NCBI GenBank assembly: GCA_938014945.1
Contig: CALLQH010000017.1
Span: 1 to 29,264 of the forward strand
DNA length: 29,264 nucleotides
Reading direction: 5' to 3'
DNA from: an uncultured bacterium
Lineage (GTDB): Bacteria > Pseudomonadota > Alphaproteobacteria > SP197
Part shown: positions 26,888 to 29,264 of the stretch, piece after piece
Layout: every line of letters starts with the position of its first letter
Numbering within the stretch: position 1 is the first letter of the stretch
Notes under the pieces: generated by a model
Seen by the model: the letters and a program-made list of their open reading frames with translations, nothing else
Told to the model about the DNA's origin: nothing
Database searches by the model: none
Translations under genes and position numbers: made by a program

Positions 26888-27550
26888 TCAGCTTCCGCCC
26901 GAACCCGAACCGCCCGCGCCGCCGGAACCGCCCGAGCCCGAGCCGCCCGAACCCGAACCCGAACCCTCCTGCTCGCGCTCGCGGTTCTGATTGCCGTCGC
27001 CGCCCTGGCCGTCCTCGCCGGTCGTCTCCTGCAGCATGAGCTGCTCCTGCGTGCCGGACTGCTGCTGAGCGCCGAGCTGCTCCTGATTGCGATGGCGCTC
27101 CCGCTCCCTGCGCTGCTCTTCCTCGTGGAGCTGCTCCTGCTGGAGCATGAGGCGCTGCTTTTCCTGGAGCTGCTGCTGGCGCTGCAGCGGATCCTCCTGC
27201 GCGCCCTGCTCCATGAGCTGTTGCTGCTCCTGCTCCATCAGGCGCTGCTGCTCCATAAGGCCTTCCTCGTCCTGCTCACGGAGGCGATCCTGGTCCTGCA
27301 GGCGGTCCTGATCCTGGAGGCGGTCCTGATCCTGATCCTGATCCTGATCCTGGTCCTGATCCTGGTCCTGATCCTGGAGACGGTCCTGGTCCTGATCCTG
27401 ATCCTGAGTCGTGTCCTCGGCGTAGGCGGCCGGCAGCAGGCCGGAGCCCGCCTCCTGGTGCAGGGCATGGCCGACACCCAGCGACAGCATGACGGTGCCG
27501 GCCAGGAGGAGGCTGCGCTGCAGCGCGGGGATGGTCTTGTCTCTGGTCAT
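26888..27550 (-). CDS. Exported Gln/Asp-rich repeat protein with Gly/Ser tail
   Basis: About 220 residues, no known family. A signal peptide (hydrophobic LLLAGTVMLSLGVGHAL, probable cleavage AAYA|ED near residue 44) leads into a QD dipeptide repeat broken by RL at intervals (about 49-90). Next comes a Gln/Glu/Leu/Arg-rich segment likely to be helical or coiled coil (about 90-175), then an acidic linker, then a Gly/Ser tail of about 25 residues. There is no Cys and no hydrophobic domain after the signal, so the secreted part should be extended or disordered. The ATG at 27550 follows GGGAAGACAGG. A FixK/FNR-type box lies 131 bases upstream, suggesting induction at low oxygen. The hexamer repeats make in-frame length change likely. 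Function unknown. Confidence 0.72.
   Translation of the reverse strand: MTRDKTIPALQRSLLLAGTVMLSLGVGHALHQEAGSGLLPAAYAEDTTQDQDQDQDRLQDQDQDQDQDQDQDQDQDRLQDQDRLQDQDRLREQDEEGLMEQQRLMEQEQQQLMEQGAQEDPLQRQQQLQEKQRLMLQQEQLHEEEQRRERERHRNQEQLGAQQQSGTQEQLMLQETTGEDGQGGDGNQNREREQEGSGSGSGGSGSGGSGGAGGSGSGGS
27286..27409 (-). repeat. Hexanucleotide tandem repeat coding for Gln-Asp
   Basis: Runs of a 6-base unit (CAGGAT / CAGGAC on the coding strand) are interspersed with an 18-base unit coding RLQDQD. Gain or loss of units keeps the reading frame, so the repeat can vary in length without breaking the gene. Confidence 0.85.
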
Positions 27551-27681
27551 GTCCTGTCTTCCCTTTAGCGTGGGCTGGCGGCCCGCGCCGCGGCTCCCGT
27601 GGGGAAGCTGCGTGCGACCGTCGTTTCGCGGCACCGGGTGCCACCGGACGTTGAACATGCTGGAGCGTCCGCCGCGCGGCA

Positions 27682-27695
27682 TTGACCTGCGTCAA
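27682..27695. promoter_or_regulatory. FixK/FNR-type binding site
   Basis: TTGAC-CTGC-GTCAA is a perfect inverted repeat fitting the TTGA(T/C)-N4-(A/G)TCAA consensus of FNR, FnrL, FixK and NNR/DNR regulators. Taking it as centred at -41.5, transcription towards the Gln/Asp-rich gene would start near 27647. The hexamer CATGTT on the minus strand (27654-27659) then falls at the -10 position. The leader would be about 97 bases. Confidence 0.65.
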
Positions 27696-27759
27696 CCCCA
27701 TGCGGGACCGGTCGTGGGGGCGGAAATGGGGAGGATCGCGCCGGGCAGCGCGCCCCACC

Positions 27760-28947
27760 CTACCAGCGGCGCTTGACCGCGTCGGTCAGCAGGCGGGCGC
27801 CGGTTTCGGTGACGACGATGGTCTCCTCGAAATCGCCGACGTAACCCTGGCGCGAGAGGCCGCGTTCGACGCAGAGCACCATGCCGGGCTGCAGGGTCTC
27901 CGGGCTGTCGAGCGTCAGCCAGGGCGAATCCCAGCCCATGCCGACGCCGTGGCCCATGGCGGCGAACTCCGCGTCCATGGGGAAGTCGAGCGCCTGCTGC
28001 TTCGCAAACGCCGCCTCGGCGATGACACCCACGGGCTTGCCCGGCTTGATGGCGCCGATGCCCGCCTCGACGACGGCGATGGCGGCCTCGAAGGATTCGA
28101 TCTCGGCGGCCGTGCTGTGGCCCACGGGCTTGGAGCGGGCGAGGTCGAAGTAGTAGCCGTTGACCACGCCCGAGAGGCCGATGTGGAACCACTCGCCGGC
28201 CTCGACCGGGGTGTCGTCCTTGAAGGTGGGGAAGCTGTGATAGACGGACTTCGGGTCGTTGCCGCCGCGCCCGGAGCCGATGAAGGAGTTGTAGAGCAGG
28301 CCGGCTTCGTCGGTGAGTTTGTCGAAGCCGATCTTCATGATGTCGCGGTGGGAGACGCCGACCTCGACCGCATCCAGCATGGCGTCGATCGCGCGCGAGC
28401 CGACCCAGGAGGCATGGTGCATCAGGGTGATCTCGGCGGGCGACTTCACCATGCGCACCCGGTTCATCAGGGCATCGGCATCGGGCCAGGCGGCATCCGG
28501 CAGGGCGGCCTGGAGCTTCCGATAGGCCGAGACCGGCAGGATGTCGGCCCCGACGAGGCCGATGGTGGCGCGCCCCAGCCCGGCATCGCCGATCACCCTG
28601 GCCAGCGTGCCCAGGCCGTCGTCCTCCACGATGATGCTGTCGACATGGGCGACACCGTCGCCATCCGGGTGCATGTCGGCGACGAGCGTGGAGGCCCCGT
28701 CCGGCGCGATCAGCACAAAGGCATGGCCGCGCCCGCTCCAGTGGCCTTCCTCGTCCGGGATGTAGGGGAAGGAGGTGTAGAAATCCGTGGCGTACTTGAC
28801 GTTGGCATAGCGGTCCGCCGTGCCCCCGCCGCGCGCCACCAGCAGCAGCGCATCCATGCCCTGCCCCTGCGCGGCCGCCAGCAGACGCGCGCGACGCTCG
28901 GCGAACTCGGCGGCCTGGGGCCAGGTGATCTGGGGACGTGGGGACAT
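27760..28947 (-). CDS. M24-family (Xaa-Pro aminopeptidase/creatinase-like) protein
   Basis: A 395-residue two-domain pita-bread fold protein: an N-terminal creatinase-like domain (about 15-165) and the M24 domain (about 172-390). Ligand positions can be traced: GYYFDLARS gives D268, MGHGVGMG gives H333, VLCVERG gives E361, and DFEETIVVT gives E374/E375. The first metal-binding Asp, expected 11 residues before D268, is Gly (G257 in FHIGLSGVV), so it may not bind two metals. Relatives with altered sites include creatinase, DddP and ectoine hydrolase, which act on small molecules rather than peptides. No signal peptide. The start at 28947 gives a normal length. The stop lies 64 bases before the FixK/FNR box. 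Substrate unknown. Confidence 0.82.
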   Translation of the reverse strand: MSPRPQITWPQAAEFAERRARLLAAAQGQGMDALLLVARGGGTADRYANVKYATDFYTSFPYIPDEEGHWSGRGHAFVLIAPDGASTLVADMHPDGDGVAHVDSIIVEDDGLGTLARVIGDAGLGRATIGLVGADILPVSAYRKLQAALPDAAWPDADALMNRVRMVKSPAEITLMHHASWVGSRAIDAMLDAVEVGVSHRDIMKIGFDKLTDEAGLLYNSFIGSGRGGNDPKSVYHSFPTFKDDTPVEAGEWFHIGLSGVVNGYYFDLARSKPVGHSTAAEIESFEAAIAVVEAGIGAIKPGKPVGVIAEAAFAKQQALDFPMDAEFAAMGHGVGMGWDSPWLTLDSPETLQPGMVLCVERGLSRQGYVGDFEETIVVTETGARLLTDAVKRRW

Positions 28948-29018
28948 GGGCGGGGCCTCTGCTGCGCGGGATGACGGGCGCGCACCCTAGGACCGAGAAG
29001 CGGAATGCAACAAGGGGC

Positions 29019-29264
29019 TCAACGCATCAAACTTGGATTGTGGACACTTGAACGCCGGTCGATGCCATATTCGATCACAAACGAATGCCAGAACTGTGCG
29101 GCTAGTTCGAAAACATCTGCGGCATGCAGTCGCTCATCACCTGAAATCAACTTCCAAACCCAATCGCCTCGATCTTCAACGAGTTCGAATGGACTTGTCT
29201 CAGGAACAGAATCGAAACGATTCGCACTGGCATGGACCGAGATCGTGCCAGCATCACTATCCTT
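29019..29264 (-). CDS. 3' end of an unrecognised gene of lower GC content (partial)
   Basis: An open frame of 81 codons enters from the right edge and ends at TGA (29019-29021). The start lies outside the window, so it has no visible start codon. The translated end contains ELVEDRGDWVWKLISGDERL, then HAADVFELAAQFWHSF and VIEYGIDRRSSVHNPSLMR. I do not recognise the family; the Trp-rich, acidic composition is compatible with a small soluble protein. Base composition is 50% GC over 29041-29264 (112 of 224 bases), well below the rest of the window, and codon use is relaxed, so it may be acquired DNA. The open frame with sensible protein composition favours real coding. Confidence 0.55.
   Translation of the reverse strand, partial: KDSDAGTISVHASANRFDSVPETSPFELVEDRGDWVWKLISGDERLHAADVFELAAQFWHSFVIEYGIDRRSSVHNPSLMR

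Noticed and set aside
27286..27409. Possible CRISPR-like or origin iteron array
   Set aside because: The repeat unit is only 6 bases, has no spacers, and lies inside a reading frame that explains it.
26573..27568. A plus-strand frame with long Leu/Ile/Val runs that looks like a membrane protein
   Set aside because: It is the complement of the Gln/Asp repeat gene: CAG/GAT repeats read backwards give Leu and Ile codons. The minus-strand frame has a signal peptide, a ribosome site and a regulatory box, so that strand is the coding one.

Overview
This 29.3 kb window is GC-rich chromosomal DNA with very dense coding, short operons and Shine-Dalgarno sequences of the GGAGG type. Several features point to an alphaproteobacterium, most likely of the Rhodospirillales or a nearby order: a PleC/DivJ-like histidine kinase, palindromic intergenic repeats of the TCCGGCTTGACCGGA type, a FixK/FnrL-like site, and the sequence character of LysC and UbiG. 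The order is inference; no rRNA or other strong taxonomic marker is present. I see no tRNA, rRNA, CRISPR array, insertion sequence or integrase.

Layout. (1) 1-2344: a nitronate monooxygenase-like gene runs off the left edge downstream of lysC (aspartokinase) on the minus strand, with ubiG diverging on the plus strand. (2) 2446-8059: three plus-strand genes encode a membrane PAS histidine kinase, an ALDH7-type aldehyde dehydrogenase (aminoadipate semialdehyde/piperideine-6-carboxylate) and an SLC13-type permease with two TrkA-C domains. (3) 8071-12583: a tight minus-strand operon encodes a GH17-GT2 membrane glucan synthase, a GMC flavoprotein without its own signal peptide, and a small Tat-signal protein that probably carries it out. 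(4) 12954-19779: an alpha-2-macroglobulin with an intact thioester motif sits next to pbpC (penicillin-binding protein 1C), the pairing known from E. coli. (5) 19876-20000: an inverted pair of REP-like elements between convergent genes.

(6) 20037-22017: a Rieske oxygenase whose electron-bridge position is Glu, as in the carnitine/betaine group, has a strong palindrome upstream; a SAM methyltransferase lies behind it. (7) 22084-25796: a gamma-glutamyltransferase converges on a LysR regulator. The LysR upstream region holds a clear LysR-type palindrome, then a 25-codon gene for a histone H1-like Lys/Ala/Pro peptide followed by two hairpin terminators, then a TauD-family dioxygenase. (8) 25810-28947: a zinc alcohol dehydrogenase, an exported Gln/Asp repeat protein with a FixK/FNR-type box upstream, and an M24 (Xaa-Pro peptidase-like) protein that seems to lack one metal ligand. 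(9) 29019-29264: the 3' end of an unrecognised gene with about 50% GC, unlike everything else here, which suggests the edge of acquired DNA.

The best candidates for undescribed biology are the H1-like mini-gene with its LysR operator and terminators, the FNR-boxed exported Gln/Asp repeat protein, and the glucan synthase/hitch-hiking oxidoreductase operon. All functions are inferred from sequence reading only; no database search was possible.
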